A DNA stretch of 64,000 nt, taken from Candidatus Methanosuratincola subterraneus. GTDB taxonomy: Archaea > Thermoproteota > Methanomethylicia > Methanomethylicales > Methanomethylicaceae. The stretch covers positions 186,001-250,000 of the forward strand of contig RXGA01000002.1 of assembly GCA_004028775.1 (NCBI GenBank), read 5' to 3'. Shown one piece after another: positions 8,169 through 17,099 of the stretch. Numbering within the stretch: position 1 is the stretch's first letter; each line of letters starts with the position of its first letter. The position numbers and the translations under genes are program-made. The notes under the pieces were generated by a model that was not told where the DNA came from, did no database searches, and worked only from the letters and a program-made list of their open reading frames with translations.

Positions 8169-9494
8169 TCAAGGACGGGACTCTTCGAGGACTAGCACGA
8201 CCCCTTCCTTCCCCGATATCCTGTACTTCTTGCCCGCAACTATCCCTTCGGCGGATTTAGCCTGCCAGTATTCGCCTCTGTAAACCACAAAGATCACTTC
8301 ACCCGGACGTGCGTTCTCAGTGGGTATGACAATATCGCCTATCATGGTCCCGACGATCGGCGGCCTGCGCCTGACTTGCAAGACCTTTATCGCTGCAAAG
8401 AGGAAGAGCGCGGCGACGCAGATCCCTACGGCGACGATCATGTAAGTGAACGTGGAATACCAATCACCTGAGACCGCCCATTTCTCTGGGCTGAATGGCA
8501 CAAGGAATAATGCGCCGAATGTAAGTATCACCACCCCGCTGATTCCAAAAATGCCGAATCCCGGGGTTGCGAGCTCGTATATCAGTAGTATCGCCCCGAT
8601 GACCATCATCACCGCGGATACAACATTGATGTCGAAGCCCATCCCGATGAGGGCAAGGAGGATTGCTATTCCGCCAAGTATCTCGCCCCCATGACCTGGG
8701 GCAGAGAAGCCGTATATCAGCGCGAACAGCCCCACGAGGAAGAGGATGCTCGAGACTGTCGGGTCGGAAATTGCGTTGAGTATCGCCTCCCTAGGCCGCA
8801 TCGAATAGACATCCACTGCAGCCCCGCGGGTGTTTAAGGTAACCACGCCGGATGCCAACAGGACTGCCCTCCCGTCAATCGCCTCGAGTAGCCTGGCTAC
8901 GCTATCCGCTCGGTACTCTATTGCGCCATATTCGTATGCCTCGATGTCGTCAACATTGGCGTTCTTTACGACAAAATCCCGGGCGAGAGTCAGGTTCCTG
9001 TTCCTGGACTCGGCGTGGGTCGACATCACGGCGACCAATGCGTTTATGATCTTGTCATCCTCGACAGGGGCGCTGCCCAGAGGCGAATATGAAATCGGTT
9101 GGCAAGACCCGATTACCGTGTTCGGGGCCATCGCTGCGACATGGGAAGCCATCAGGATGTAGGTGCCAGCTGACCAGGCAGTCGTCCCCGCAGGGTAAAC
9201 ATATGCGACAACTGGGACCGGCGAGTTGTCTATGCGCTCAATTATCCTCAGCATTGCGTCAACGCTACCACCAGGGGTCGATATCACAACCAGCACTGCG
9301 CTATACCCCTCCCTGGATGCAACCTCTAGCGCATCAGCGAAAGCATCAGCATGCGCCATTGTAATTGTCCCCGTTATAGGCACCTGGAGCACCTTCGGCG
9401 CAGCAGAGACCGTGCTTGCAGAAAGAGCGCCTAGGATAAACAGAAAAAGGAAAAATGTCAGTGTTCGGGTTCTAAGACGGCTTATTTGGACCAC
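8169..9494 (-). CDS. NfeD-family membrane-bound serine protease (ClpP-like)
   Basis: 441 residues. A signal peptide or N-terminal membrane segment (about 10-31) precedes a ClpP/SppA-like domain (35-230) with the serine in WSAGTY (Ser108) and a lysine at 148. The Ser-Lys spacing resembles the catalytic pair described for the Pyrococcus enzyme PH1510. Four or five membrane helices follow (about 245-385), then an NfeD/OB-fold domain (about 390-438). Members cleave the C-terminus of partner stomatins, and the stomatin gene is directly upstream here (10-base gap), the classic stomatin-NfeD operon. Confidence 0.9.
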   Translation of the reverse strand: MVQISRLRTRTLTFFLFLFILGALSASTVSAAPKVLQVPITGTITMAHADAFADALEVASREGYSAVLVVISTPGGSVDAMLRIIERIDNSPVPVVAYVYPAGTTAWSAGTYILMASHVAAMAPNTVIGSCQPISYSPLGSAPVEDDKIINALVAVMSTHAESRNRNLTLARDFVVKNANVDDIEAYEYGAIEYRADSVARLLEAIDGRAVLLASGVVTLNTRGAAVDVYSMRPREAILNAISDPTVSSILFLVGLFALIYGFSAPGHGGEILGGIAILLALIGMGFDINVVSAVMMVIGAILLIYELATPGFGIFGISGVVILTFGALFLVPFSPEKWAVSGDWYSTFTYMIVAVGICVAALFLFAAIKVLQVRRRPPIVGTMIGDIVIPTENARPGEVIFVVYRGEYWQAKSAEGIVAGKKYRISGKEGVVLVLEESRP

Positions 9495-9504
9495 CCACTA
9501 AGGA

Positions 9505-10359
9505 TCATTTCCTCTCCTGGACAGCCTTGGCAATACCAGCGATGCTGCCGATGTCTGTCGATCCAGAGCTCGAGATGACTATCAGGTTCTTCTCCCTTGC
9601 GACCTCAGTAATCATCTGGAACTCCCTGAGCTTCATTGCCAATGGAGCCCTGTTGTAGAACTCAGCAGCCTCGAACATCTTCTGCGCAGCCTGCTGCTCG
9701 CCCTCGGCTATGATTATCCTCGACCGCCTCTCGCGCTCCGCCTCCGCCTGCTTGGCGATTGCCCTTTGGAGGCTCTCTGGGATCGTGACATCCTTTATCA
9801 CGACTGCGGTGACCTTGATGCCCCACGGGTCTGTTGCCAGATCCAGGGACTGCTGAAGCCTCCTGTTCAATTCCTCACGCCTGGCCAAAATCTCATCAAG
9901 CTCGACCTGCCCGAGCACATCCCTCAGCATCGTCTGGGCCAGGAGGTTGGTCGAGAGGACGTAGTTCTCCACCTGGGTAATCGCCTTGTTCGGATCGAAG
10001 ACCCTGTAATAGACTACAGCATCTACGCTTATCGTGATGTTGTCCCTTGTGATGACAACCTGCTTAGGCACGTCAAATGTCAGCACCCTAAGGTCGACTT
10101 TCCTGAAAGCGTCGACGAACGGGATGATCAGGAATAGCCCTGGACCCTTCGCGCCCAAGAGCCTCCCCAGCCTGAATATCACTGCCCGCTCGTACTCCTT
10201 GACGATTTTGATCGATGATGAAAGTATCCAGACAACTATCACCAGGACTACGAATGCGACTATCAGAGTATTTATGGACTCGAATATACCGCCTATCTGC
10301 AATGCCAAATTCAAAAAATATACCCCCTTAATATTAAAGGGGATCTTGGATATTAGCAT
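9505..10359 (-). CDS. Stomatin/SPFH (band 7) membrane protein
   Basis: 284 residues as given. One N-terminal membrane helix (about 29-50) is followed by the SPFH domain (RAVIFRLGR, GPGLFLIIPFVDAFRKVDLR) and a charged coiled segment (AEAERERRSRIIIAEGEQQAAQ), all standard for p-stomatins that assemble rings in the membrane. It is probably the substrate and partner of the NfeD protease encoded next. The first 15 codons are uncertain: a TATA-like GGGTATATTTTTT sits inside them on this strand, so translation may begin at one of the TTG codons soon after. Confidence 0.9.
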   Translation of the reverse strand: MLISKIPFNIKGVYFLNLALQIGGIFESINTLIVAFVVLVIVVWILSSSIKIVKEYERAVIFRLGRLLGAKGPGLFLIIPFVDAFRKVDLRVLTFDVPKQVVITRDNITISVDAVVYYRVFDPNKAITQVENYVLSTNLLAQTMLRDVLGQVELDEILARREELNRRLQQSLDLATDPWGIKVTAVVIKDVTIPESLQRAIAKQAEAERERRSRIIIAEGEQQAAQKMFEAAEFYNRAPLAMKLREFQMITEVAREKNLIVISSSGSTDIGSIAGIAKAVQERK

Positions 10360-10372
10360 AACTATAGGCGAA

Positions 10373-11416
10373 TTAGGGCTGCTGCCACAGGAGGCGCTTC
10401 ATGGCTTCCGCGGCTATCTGGTAAGTCCTGTCTGCCTTGCCAGACCGTTCGCTCCCTGCATTGTATATGTCAAATTCCATGAAGTCCAGTCCCACGAGCT
10501 TCGATGTTTTGAGTGACTTCTTTATGGAGGCGACGAGCCCATAGAGGTCTGAATGGTCTACGCCATAGTAATCCAAGAATCGTGCACCTTTGATCGAAGT
10601 GTTAGAGCATACGTCCACATCAACAGAGACGTAGGTATACGGGAAGGCAGTGCTCGAGAGAGCCTCCCTGACACTCCCGATGTCCCGCTGTATTCTCTCC
10701 TTTGTGATTACGTGAACGCCCGACTCCTCAAGATCCTTGTAGAACTCGACATACCGCCTCACACGGTCATCTTCTATCTCTTGGGCGACCTGTGGGGGGT
10801 AATCCGAGACGCCGACAACGAATATGTTTTCTTTGGGGATTTTGTCAAGGACATAATAGAGGAACGAGTCCGCATTGTAGCTGTCAGGCCTGTTGAATAT
10901 GAATGGGTCAGTGGGCGAGAACTTTGTCTCTGGGTTAGTCTCCAAGTCGTACTGTATCAGCCCACACCTGATGCTAGGGAGTATGAAGTCGAAGTGGCTG
11001 TCGAATACGATCAGCCGGATCGACTCTCCGCCCAATTCCCTAGAAAGGGCCTCGAGAGCCCCACCTGTGAGCGAGTGATCAACCCCAACCATAACCGGGA
11101 CGGACGGGAGGCCTCCCTCCACCAGTCCGCCTACCTTCTTCGCATATTCGAGGCAGCCGTTGGAGTCAATGAATGCCACGAAATTCTCCACGGTCAGCAT
11201 GAAGGACATCGACTTTGGGGGCGCCGGCAGCAGCCAAGGCTCCACATCCAGCCTTGACTCTGGGCCAGGGATATTGCCGAGCTCCCTAGCCATACCATCG
11301 TAAGGGTCTTTGAACAAGATGCCCTCATATCCCTTCTCCAGCATCTCGATCTTTCGAAGGACGCTGGATTCCCGCTCGTCCGGGTCCAGAGGACCGCTGA
11401 TGAAGAACAGATCCAT
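10373..11416 (-). CDS. Divergent ureohydrolase (arginase/agmatinase-fold) protein
   Basis: 347 residues from the ATG at 11414-11416; an upstream in-frame extension is low-complexity and unlikely to be translated. The binuclear-manganese motifs of the ureohydrolase fold are recognisable but altered: GVDHSLTGG (usually GGDHS), FDSHFDF (usually DAHxD), SVDVDV and GLDFMEFD. The canonical agmatinase of this genome is at 23900-24790, so this is a second, divergent member with an N-terminal region of about 120 residues I do not recognise. It ends 13 bases before the stomatin gene and may be cotranscribed with it. Substrate unknown. Confidence 0.72.
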   Translation of the reverse strand: MDLFFISGPLDPDERESSVLRKIEMLEKGYEGILFKDPYDGMARELGNIPGPESRLDVEPWLLPAPPKSMSFMLTVENFVAFIDSNGCLEYAKKVGGLVEGGLPSVPVMVGVDHSLTGGALEALSRELGGESIRLIVFDSHFDFILPSIRCGLIQYDLETNPETKFSPTDPFIFNRPDSYNADSFLYYVLDKIPKENIFVVGVSDYPPQVAQEIEDDRVRRYVEFYKDLEESGVHVITKERIQRDIGSVREALSSTAFPYTYVSVDVDVCSNTSIKGARFLDYYGVDHSDLYGLVASIKKSLKTSKLVGLDFMEFDIYNAGSERSGKADRTYQIAAEAMKRLLWQQP

Positions 11417-11526
11417 ACTACGGAAAAGGCAAATCGGACCTTTTTTCTCTATCGGTGAATCCCAACTATCCGGCAAAGTCGGCTTGGCGACAATAAAGCA
11501 ATGGAATGCAGAAGTTAGACGGAGGC

Positions 11527-11568
11527 AAAGAAAGAAAGACAAAGATAAAAATAAAAAAACGGAAAAAA
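11527..11568 (-). terminator. Long T-rich terminator after the GlcD-HdrD genes
   Basis: On the minus strand this stretch reads as repeated T runs (TTTTTT, TTTTTTT, TTTTT, TCTTTCTTT) starting about 15 bases after the HdrD-like stop. Archaeal RNA polymerase terminates at such T tracts without a hairpin. It separates the HdrD-like gene from the ureohydrolase gene. Confidence 0.6.
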
Positions 11569-11583
11569 GGAAGCGGGTTTCTC

Positions 11584-12825
11584 CTACTTCCTTTTCACTA
11601 TTGGCTCGATGATTTCTACGATGTCCTCCATCTTCAATGGGGACTTGTTCAGTTCTATTGCGTCCGCAAGGTTGGTGTAGCAGAACGGGCATGCGCTCGT
11701 CACAAGCTCTGCGCCAGTAGCCTCGGCTTCCTTGACGCGCTTGCCTGCGGTCTCCAGCGAGTAGTCAGCGAATCCACCCCTCACACCGCCGCCTGCGCCG
11801 CAGCAGAACGAGAACTTCCGGTTCCGGTACATCTCAACAAGCTGCAGACCTGGAACGGCCTTCAGCACATTCCTCGGGGTCTCGTAGACCTCTGCGTGCC
11901 TTCCGAGGTGGCATGGGTCGTGGTAGGTCACCTTCTTGTTGAAGCTGCCCGTGAACTCGATCTCGCCCTTGTTCAGCATCTCCTCCAGCAGGTGCGTGGT
12001 GTGCAGGACCTTCACGCCGGTCATCTTGCCGTACTTGTCTGCGTAGCCTTCTGGGGCGTCCATTGTGTAGTCCCTGCCGAGTGTCCTGTAGCAGCCCGAG
12101 CAGGTAGTTATGAATGCGGATGCGCCGTACTTCTCCGGGAGGGCTTTGTTGTGCTCAACGAATTTGGCGGCTAGGTCATACTGACCAGTCCTGAGCAGAG
12201 GCGAAGCGCAGCACCACTCGTCCGCTACCACTGTGAAGTCGACCTTCAGCTTCTTCAGCAGGCTGACAGTCGCCCTTGCGAGCTGCTTCCTCCTGTAGGA
12301 TGCTGTGCACCCTGCGAAGTAGATGTACTCTGCCTTCTTTGGAAGGGATGCCTTGACGTCGCTCGGAAGCCAGTCGAGCCTCTTCTCGTGCGGCTCCTTG
12401 TACGGGTTGTAGAGCGTGCCGATTGTCGAGCTCCAGGCCTTGATGTTCTCTGGGATTGCTACGTTCTGCTTCCAAGCTTCATACCTGAGCGTCTCGAACA
12501 TCCTCAGGATCCACGGCTTGATGTCTGTCTCGCACATCTGCTGGCAAGCGCCGCACGAGGTGCAGGTGAAGAGCACGTGCGCGACCTTGTCGGACCAGCC
12601 GATGCGGTTGTGCAGCAATGACCTGGCAAGCGAGACCTTGCCCCTGCTGCCCCTGTAGGAGTCGAAGTTGAATTTGTCTCCTTGTACGCACAGCATTGCG
12701 GCGAAGTTTGAAGTCGGACCATATTCGTAGCCGTACTTGCAGTTGCCGCAGTGCGTGCACATCGAGACCCAGTCATATATCTTCGCAAGTTCTTTCAGTT
12801 CCTTGTTCTTTAGTAGGTGGGACAT
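11584..12825 (-). CDS. HdrD/GlpC-like iron-sulfur heterodisulfide reductase subunit
   Basis: 413 residues. Two N-terminal [4Fe-4S] motifs: an unusually spaced one with Cys23, 26, 29 and probably Cys46, and a canonical one with Cys88, 91, 94, 98. Two CCG domains follow: CTASY...WCCASPLLRTG...CSGC and HDPCHLGRH...FCCGAGGG...CPFC. In HdrD these domains hold the active-site clusters that reduce CoM-S-S-CoB. It is cotranscribed with, and 13 bases downstream of, a GlcD-like flavoprotein gene. Such glcD-hdrD pairs have been described in methyl-reducing Thermoproteota methanogens. There is no membrane anchor. It could be a heterodisulfide reductase taking electrons from the flavoprotein, or the iron-sulfur half of a lactate or glycolate dehydrogenase. 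Confidence 0.85.
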   Translation of the reverse strand: MSHLLKNKELKELAKIYDWVSMCTHCGNCKYGYEYGPTSNFAAMLCVQGDKFNFDSYRGSRGKVSLARSLLHNRIGWSDKVAHVLFTCTSCGACQQMCETDIKPWILRMFETLRYEAWKQNVAIPENIKAWSSTIGTLYNPYKEPHEKRLDWLPSDVKASLPKKAEYIYFAGCTASYRRKQLARATVSLLKKLKVDFTVVADEWCCASPLLRTGQYDLAAKFVEHNKALPEKYGASAFITTCSGCYRTLGRDYTMDAPEGYADKYGKMTGVKVLHTTHLLEEMLNKGEIEFTGSFNKKVTYHDPCHLGRHAEVYETPRNVLKAVPGLQLVEMYRNRKFSFCCGAGGGVRGGFADYSLETAGKRVKEAEATGAELVTSACPFCYTNLADAIELNKSPLKMEDIVEIIEPIVKRK

Positions 12826-12838
12826 CTCTTTCGCCTCC

Positions 12839-14299
12839 TTAACGGATACCCAGCTTACCCGGGTTCATTATGTTGTTTGGATCAAGCATGTCCTTTATCT
12901 TGGTCATCAGGTACAGGTAACCAGCGTCCGCGACTGCGTTGAGCTCGTTCTGGTACTCAACTGGCGGCTTGTACGGTAGCATTCCCTCCGGTAGACCAGC
13001 CCTGACGCACTCGACCATTGCATCCCTAGCAGCCTGGACTGATGCCGGGTCGCGCTTGTTGAATGGTGTCATGCACCTGAGCATGCCGTAGTGTGCACCC
13101 TGGTAGTCGGTGAACCTTGTCGCAGGCGACAGGCCGTGCCTGATGTAGATCTCCTTCCACTTCTCGTAGAGGATAGGCCAGCTCTTGCACGGTGCGAAGG
13201 TGCCTGGCCACGCAATTCCTCCTCCGCAGGACTTGGAGTAGTTCTTGGTTGACCCCACGATCCTGCTCGGTAGCTCGGTCCTTCCCTTCTTCGCCTCCGG
13301 CGGGTACTCGAAGTCGATGAGCTTCGTTCCCTTAGCCCTCTCCTTCGCGACCACTTCCTTCCACATCTTCCTCTTGTAGTCGAGCTCCTCCTGGCTCCAA
13401 CCGGATATAACGGTGTAGCTGAAGAACTCTGGCGCATCAGCAGGCTTCGGGCTGTACGGGAATACGATCGGTATCTGAGCGAGCCACCAGCTGACTGCGG
13501 TCACTTCGTCGCAGAGCGAGTAGTGGCGCCATCTGACCATGTACTTGGTGATGTCCTCTGCGCTGGCAGCAGCGATTGTAAGGACGTCCTTGTACGGGCG
13601 GATCGGGAAGATCCAGACTCCCAGCTTCGTCACAATGCCGGTTGTCCCGAGCCATCCAGTGAAGAGTCCATCCATGCGGGGCAGCGGCAAGAACGAGTGC
13701 CATGAGTCGGAGTAGGCACAGGATCCAATCTTTGCCACTTCGCCAGTCGGCAGGACTACTTCCATGCTGCTCATCAGCTGGCTGTTAATACCCAACCTAC
13801 CGTTGAGGTGACCAATCCCATGGTTGATTGCCATCGCGAGCACGGATGCCGACGGAGGATGAACGCCCCACCCGAACTCGAATCCCTTGCTGAATTCCTC
13901 CCCCTTCCACTGTGGGTTTGTAGCCTTAAGTGCAGCCGAGAATGCAGCGTGGCTTACACCGGGCTCTATCACAGCATAGCATGTCTCAGGGTCGATCTTG
14001 AGGATCCTGTCCATCTTCTTGAGATCCATTATGATTCCGCCTTCCTCTGGTACGCAGAGGCCACCGATGTTAGTGCCGTTGCAGTACGGAATCACCGGAA
14101 TCTTGCGGTGGTTCGCGAGTCTCAAGACGCGCTGGACTTCGGTCACTGTCTTCGGCATGACGACATAGTCAGGCATCCTTGGTTCGGCCCAAGTCATGTC
14201 CCAAGTGTATGGCTGCAGGTCGGCTTCTTCATTGCTCACATACTCTGGACCAACTATCTGTTCCAGATTTGCAAGTATTTCCTTGTTTCCTCTAGCCAT
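12839..14299 (-). CDS. GlcD-like FAD-linked oxidase (2-hydroxyacid dehydrogenase-type subunit)
   Basis: 486 residues. An N-terminal FAD-binding PCMH domain (about 40-225, with the pyrophosphate loop around CNGTNIGGLCVPEEGG) and a C-terminal FAD-oxidase domain ending in the typical LDPNNIMNPGKLG. Relatives oxidise glycolate or D-lactate, but in a methanogen with the HdrD-like partner directly downstream the physiological electron donor is open. It is the first gene of a two-gene operon whose promoter lies just upstream. Family certain; substrate not determined. Confidence 0.85.
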   Translation of the reverse strand: MARGNKEILANLEQIVGPEYVSNEEADLQPYTWDMTWAEPRMPDYVVMPKTVTEVQRVLRLANHRKIPVIPYCNGTNIGGLCVPEEGGIIMDLKKMDRILKIDPETCYAVIEPGVSHAAFSAALKATNPQWKGEEFSKGFEFGWGVHPPSASVLAMAINHGIGHLNGRLGINSQLMSSMEVVLPTGEVAKIGSCAYSDSWHSFLPLPRMDGLFTGWLGTTGIVTKLGVWIFPIRPYKDVLTIAAASAEDITKYMVRWRHYSLCDEVTAVSWWLAQIPIVFPYSPKPADAPEFFSYTVISGWSQEELDYKRKMWKEVVAKERAKGTKLIDFEYPPEAKKGRTELPSRIVGSTKNYSKSCGGGIAWPGTFAPCKSWPILYEKWKEIYIRHGLSPATRFTDYQGAHYGMLRCMTPFNKRDPASVQAARDAMVECVRAGLPEGMLPYKPPVEYQNELNAVADAGYLYLMTKIKDMLDPNNIMNPGKLGIR

Positions 14300-14337
14300 T
14301 TTTCCACCTTCGAAAACTGCTAAAAGAATGGATGCGG

Positions 14338-14347
14338 TGATATATAA
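14338..14347 (-). promoter_or_regulatory. TATA box of the glcD-hdrD operon
   Basis: On the minus strand CTTATATATC lies about 40 bases ahead of the GlcD-like ATG (14299). The segment is inside a 200-base AT-rich gap between divergent genes. A second TATA-like TGTATATATAG at 14394-14404 could serve either strand. Confidence 0.55.
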
Positions 14348-14463
14348 GATTTAACTCATTTCTAAAAGAGGGATATATACAGATTAATACATGATGTATA
14401 TATAGAAAAGGGCACTAAATCCCCTTGGTTTAATTTTAACAACTTTACAAAGTTAAGCAATAC

Positions 14464-14473
14464 CTTTTTAAAT
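14464..14473 (+). promoter_or_regulatory. TATA-like element of the carboxyltransferase-subunit gene
   Basis: CTTTTTAAAT lies about 40-50 bases ahead of the candidate starts at 14503-14512. It shares the divergent 200-base region with the glcD promoter. Confidence 0.45.
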
Positions 14474-14511
14474 GGAAATATGTGCCTTAATTGTAGTTTT
14501 AGGTGTTGGTA

Positions 14512-15921
14512 TTGCTCAACGTGATCGACACTACCCTCCGCGACGCACAGCAGTCACTCTTCGCCACCCGGCTGAGGATCGAGGACATTGTCCCGGTGGT
14601 GGAGAAGATGGACGAGATAGGCTTCTACGGACTTGAGGCTTGGGGGGGCGCGACATTCGACTCTTGCATAAGGTACCTGAACGAGGACCCCTGGGAAAGG
14701 CTCCGAAGGATAAAGAGGGGGCTCAAGAAGACCAATGTGGTTATGCTCCTGAGGGGCAAGAACCTTGTGGGTTACAGGCACTACTCGGATGATGTCATAG
14801 AGGCATTTGTGAAGAAGGCATATGAGAATGGGGTAGATGTGTTCAGGATATTCGACGCCCTGAACGATGTCGAGAACCTCAGGGTAGCCGTGAAAGTAGC
14901 CAAGCAGATAGGCGCCACGGTCCACGGGGATGTCGTATACACTACGAGCCCCATACATACTGTGGATTACTTCATCGACGTGGCGAAACGGATAAGCGAG
15001 CTTGGCGTCGATGCAATCAGGATAAAGGACATGGCAGGGCTGCTGGCCCCGAGACCGGCATACGACATAGTCAAGGGGATCAGGAAGGAGACAGGGCTCC
15101 CTGTCGCCCTCCACTGCCATTACACTTGCGGGCTCGCCTCACTCGCATACCTGAAGGGCATTGAGGCTGGCGCAGAGTACATCGACACTGCGCTATTCCC
15201 ATTCGCTTTCGGGGCATCCCAGCCGGCGATAGAGACGATATACGAGGTCTTCCGCGGCACGAACATGCTATCGCACCTAAATATAGAGCTCATAAACGAA
15301 TGCGCGGATTACTTCGAGAAGATTCGAGAGAACTACAAGGGGTATTGCTCGGAGATGACCGAGAGGATCGACCCGAGGGCGCTCAGGCACCAGATCCCGG
15401 GCGGGATGATATCAAACCTAGTTTACCAGCTCAGGGAGTACAATGCGCTCTCGAAGATGGAAGCCGTCCTGAGCGAGGTTCCTGCGGTCAGGAGGGACCT
15501 CGGCTACCCTCCGCTCGTGACCCCGATGAGCCAGATCGTGGGCACCCAGGCGGTGATGAATGTCATTACTGGCAAGAGGTACGAGCCAGTGATAAAGGAG
15601 CTGGAGGATTATGTGAGGGGATTTTATGGCAGACCCCCTGGGGAGATAAGCAGGCAACTTTTGGAGCTGGTGAAAAAGGTTGATCCGCCAAAGATCCCAA
15701 CCCTGAAGGATATCCCTGAGGATGTCAAGCGCCTAGCAAAGAAGGAAGAAGACCTGCTGACATACTTGCTCTTCCCTCAGCTTGCGCTCGCGTTCTTCAG
15801 AGGTGAGCTCAAGTCCTTCGCTTCCAATGAGCAGGCTAAGAGGAAAGAAGTCAAGTGGTTCAGGATAAAGATCGGTGATGAAGAGATCGAGGTCAAGATT
15901 GAAGGGCAAGAAGGGGCGTGA
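14512..15921 (+). CDS. pycB: Pyruvate carboxylase subunit B / oxaloacetate decarboxylase alpha-type carboxyltransferase
   Basis: About 469 residues. An HMGL-like TIM barrel with the DTTLRDAQQS opening, the RIFDALNDVENL segment, a catalytic lysine in IRIKDMAGLL and the metal ligands HCHYTCGLA, followed by the PYC/OADA conserved region to about residue 440. The C-terminal biotinyl domain found in many OadA proteins is missing; the protein ends soon after the conserved region. In archaeal two-subunit pyruvate carboxylase, subunit B usually carries biotin, so the carrier must be a separate protein here. No partner carboxylase gene is nearby. TTG at 14512 is preferred because AGGTG at 14501 fits it as a binding site; GTG 14503 is possible. 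Confidence 0.82.
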   Translation: MLNVIDTTLRDAQQSLFATRLRIEDIVPVVEKMDEIGFYGLEAWGGATFDSCIRYLNEDPWERLRRIKRGLKKTNVVMLLRGKNLVGYRHYSDDVIEAFVKKAYENGVDVFRIFDALNDVENLRVAVKVAKQIGATVHGDVVYTTSPIHTVDYFIDVAKRISELGVDAIRIKDMAGLLAPRPAYDIVKGIRKETGLPVALHCHYTCGLASLAYLKGIEAGAEYIDTALFPFAFGASQPAIETIYEVFRGTNMLSHLNIELINECADYFEKIRENYKGYCSEMTERIDPRALRHQIPGGMISNLVYQLREYNALSKMEAVLSEVPAVRRDLGYPPLVTPMSQIVGTQAVMNVITGKRYEPVIKELEDYVRGFYGRPPGEISRQLLELVKKVDPPKIPTLKDIPEDVKRLAKKEEDLLTYLLFPQLALAFFRGELKSFASNEQAKRKEVKWFRIKIGDEEIEVKIEGQEGA

Positions 15922-16043
15922 AGTTGGCTGAAGATGGTTTAATTTGAATCTCTTTTGCTTCTTCCTGCCGGAACGGGGTTCCTGACGGCAAAGTTAAAAA
16001 CGAAGGGCGGGATCAGGAGTTAAGGCAAGGGAAGGGGAGATAA

Positions 16044-17090
16044 TTGAATCTAGAATTGTTGCGCAGGTTGAGTGAGACTCACGGGGTTACAGGTTCAGAG
16101 TATGGAGTGGCCGCCGTGATCAAGGAAGAGCTCAAAGGGTGTGGGGTCATTACTCGCGAGGACAAGTTCGGGAACCTCTTCGCAGAGAAGGGGAGCGGAG
16201 ATCGGACTATGATGGCAGCAGCCCACACGGACGAGATCGGGCTGATCGTGAAGCATATTGATGAAAAGGGTTTCATCAGGTTCGCCAAGCTTGGCGGCAT
16301 AGCCGATCAGATCCTGCCTGCCCAGAGGGTGCTAATACACGGCATGAAGAAGAAAGTGCACGGGGTGATTGGCTGCAAGGCAATCCATGTGATGAAGGAC
16401 GAAGAGAGGAAGCAGCTCGTTACATACGACAAGATGTTCATCGACACGGGCGCGACCAAGGAACAGCTTGAAGGCTATGGGATCAGGGTAGGTACGCCGA
16501 TCACTTTCGTGAGGGGAGTGATGGAACTTGAGAACGACCTTGTCGTTGGGAAGGCCATGGACGACAGGGCAGGCTGCTACGCACTCATCGAAGCCCTGAA
16601 GAAGGCAAACCCGAAGAACAAGATCGTTGCAGTCTTCACAGTCCAGGAAGAGGTGGGACTAAGAGGGGCCACAATGAGCGCCAACGCAGTAAAGCCGGAC
16701 ATCGGAATTGCGATCGACACCACAATCGCGGGGGATCACCCCGAGCTCTCTGAACAGGACGCCCCCGTGAAGCTGGGGAATGGCCCTACCATAGTAGTAG
16801 CAGACGGGCGGAAAGACTCGCTCGGCGGGGGGATGATCGCAAACCCGCTGGTCAGAGGATGGCTGATGGAGCTGGCAGAGAAAAACGGCATACAGTACCA
16901 GCTCGAAGTGCTGGAGGGCGGCACAACAGATGCAGCCGCAATCCAGATGTCACAGTCAGGGATACCTTCCGCTTGCATATCGATCCCCTCAAGGTATGTG
17001 CACAGCTTCAGCGAGGTAATATCAAAGAGAGACCTTGACGGCTGCGTTGAGCTTCTTGTCAAGGCAATGGAAAGCAGAATTCCATTTTAG
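16044..17090 (+). CDS. M42-family aminopeptidase (TET-type)
   Basis: 348 residues. Cobalt/zinc M42 metallopeptidase that removes N-terminal residues from peptides in large TET assemblies. Ligands and catalytic residues are all visible: AAAHTDEIGL, MDDRAGC, QEEVGLRGA, IDTTIAGD and the late VHSFSEV. TTG start preceded by GGGGAGAT. Several M42 proteins were formerly annotated as endoglucanases; the motifs here support a peptidase. The next gene follows after 9 bases and looks like a zincin, so the two may form an operon. Confidence 0.9.
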   Translation: MNLELLRRLSETHGVTGSEYGVAAVIKEELKGCGVITREDKFGNLFAEKGSGDRTMMAAAHTDEIGLIVKHIDEKGFIRFAKLGGIADQILPAQRVLIHGMKKKVHGVIGCKAIHVMKDEERKQLVTYDKMFIDTGATKEQLEGYGIRVGTPITFVRGVMELENDLVVGKAMDDRAGCYALIEALKKANPKNKIVAVFTVQEEVGLRGATMSANAVKPDIGIAIDTTIAGDHPELSEQDAPVKLGNGPTIVVADGRKDSLGGGMIANPLVRGWLMELAEKNGIQYQLEVLEGGTTDAAAIQMSQSGIPSACISIPSRYVHSFSEVISKRDLDGCVELLVKAMESRIPF

Positions 17091-17099
17091 TGCCCCAAA

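Noticed and set aside
11417-11692. N-terminal extension of the ureohydrolase
   Set aside because: The extra 92 residues are a low-complexity Phe/Leu/Ser run translated from the T-rich terminator and the end of the HdrD gene; the ATG at 11416 begins family-like sequence.
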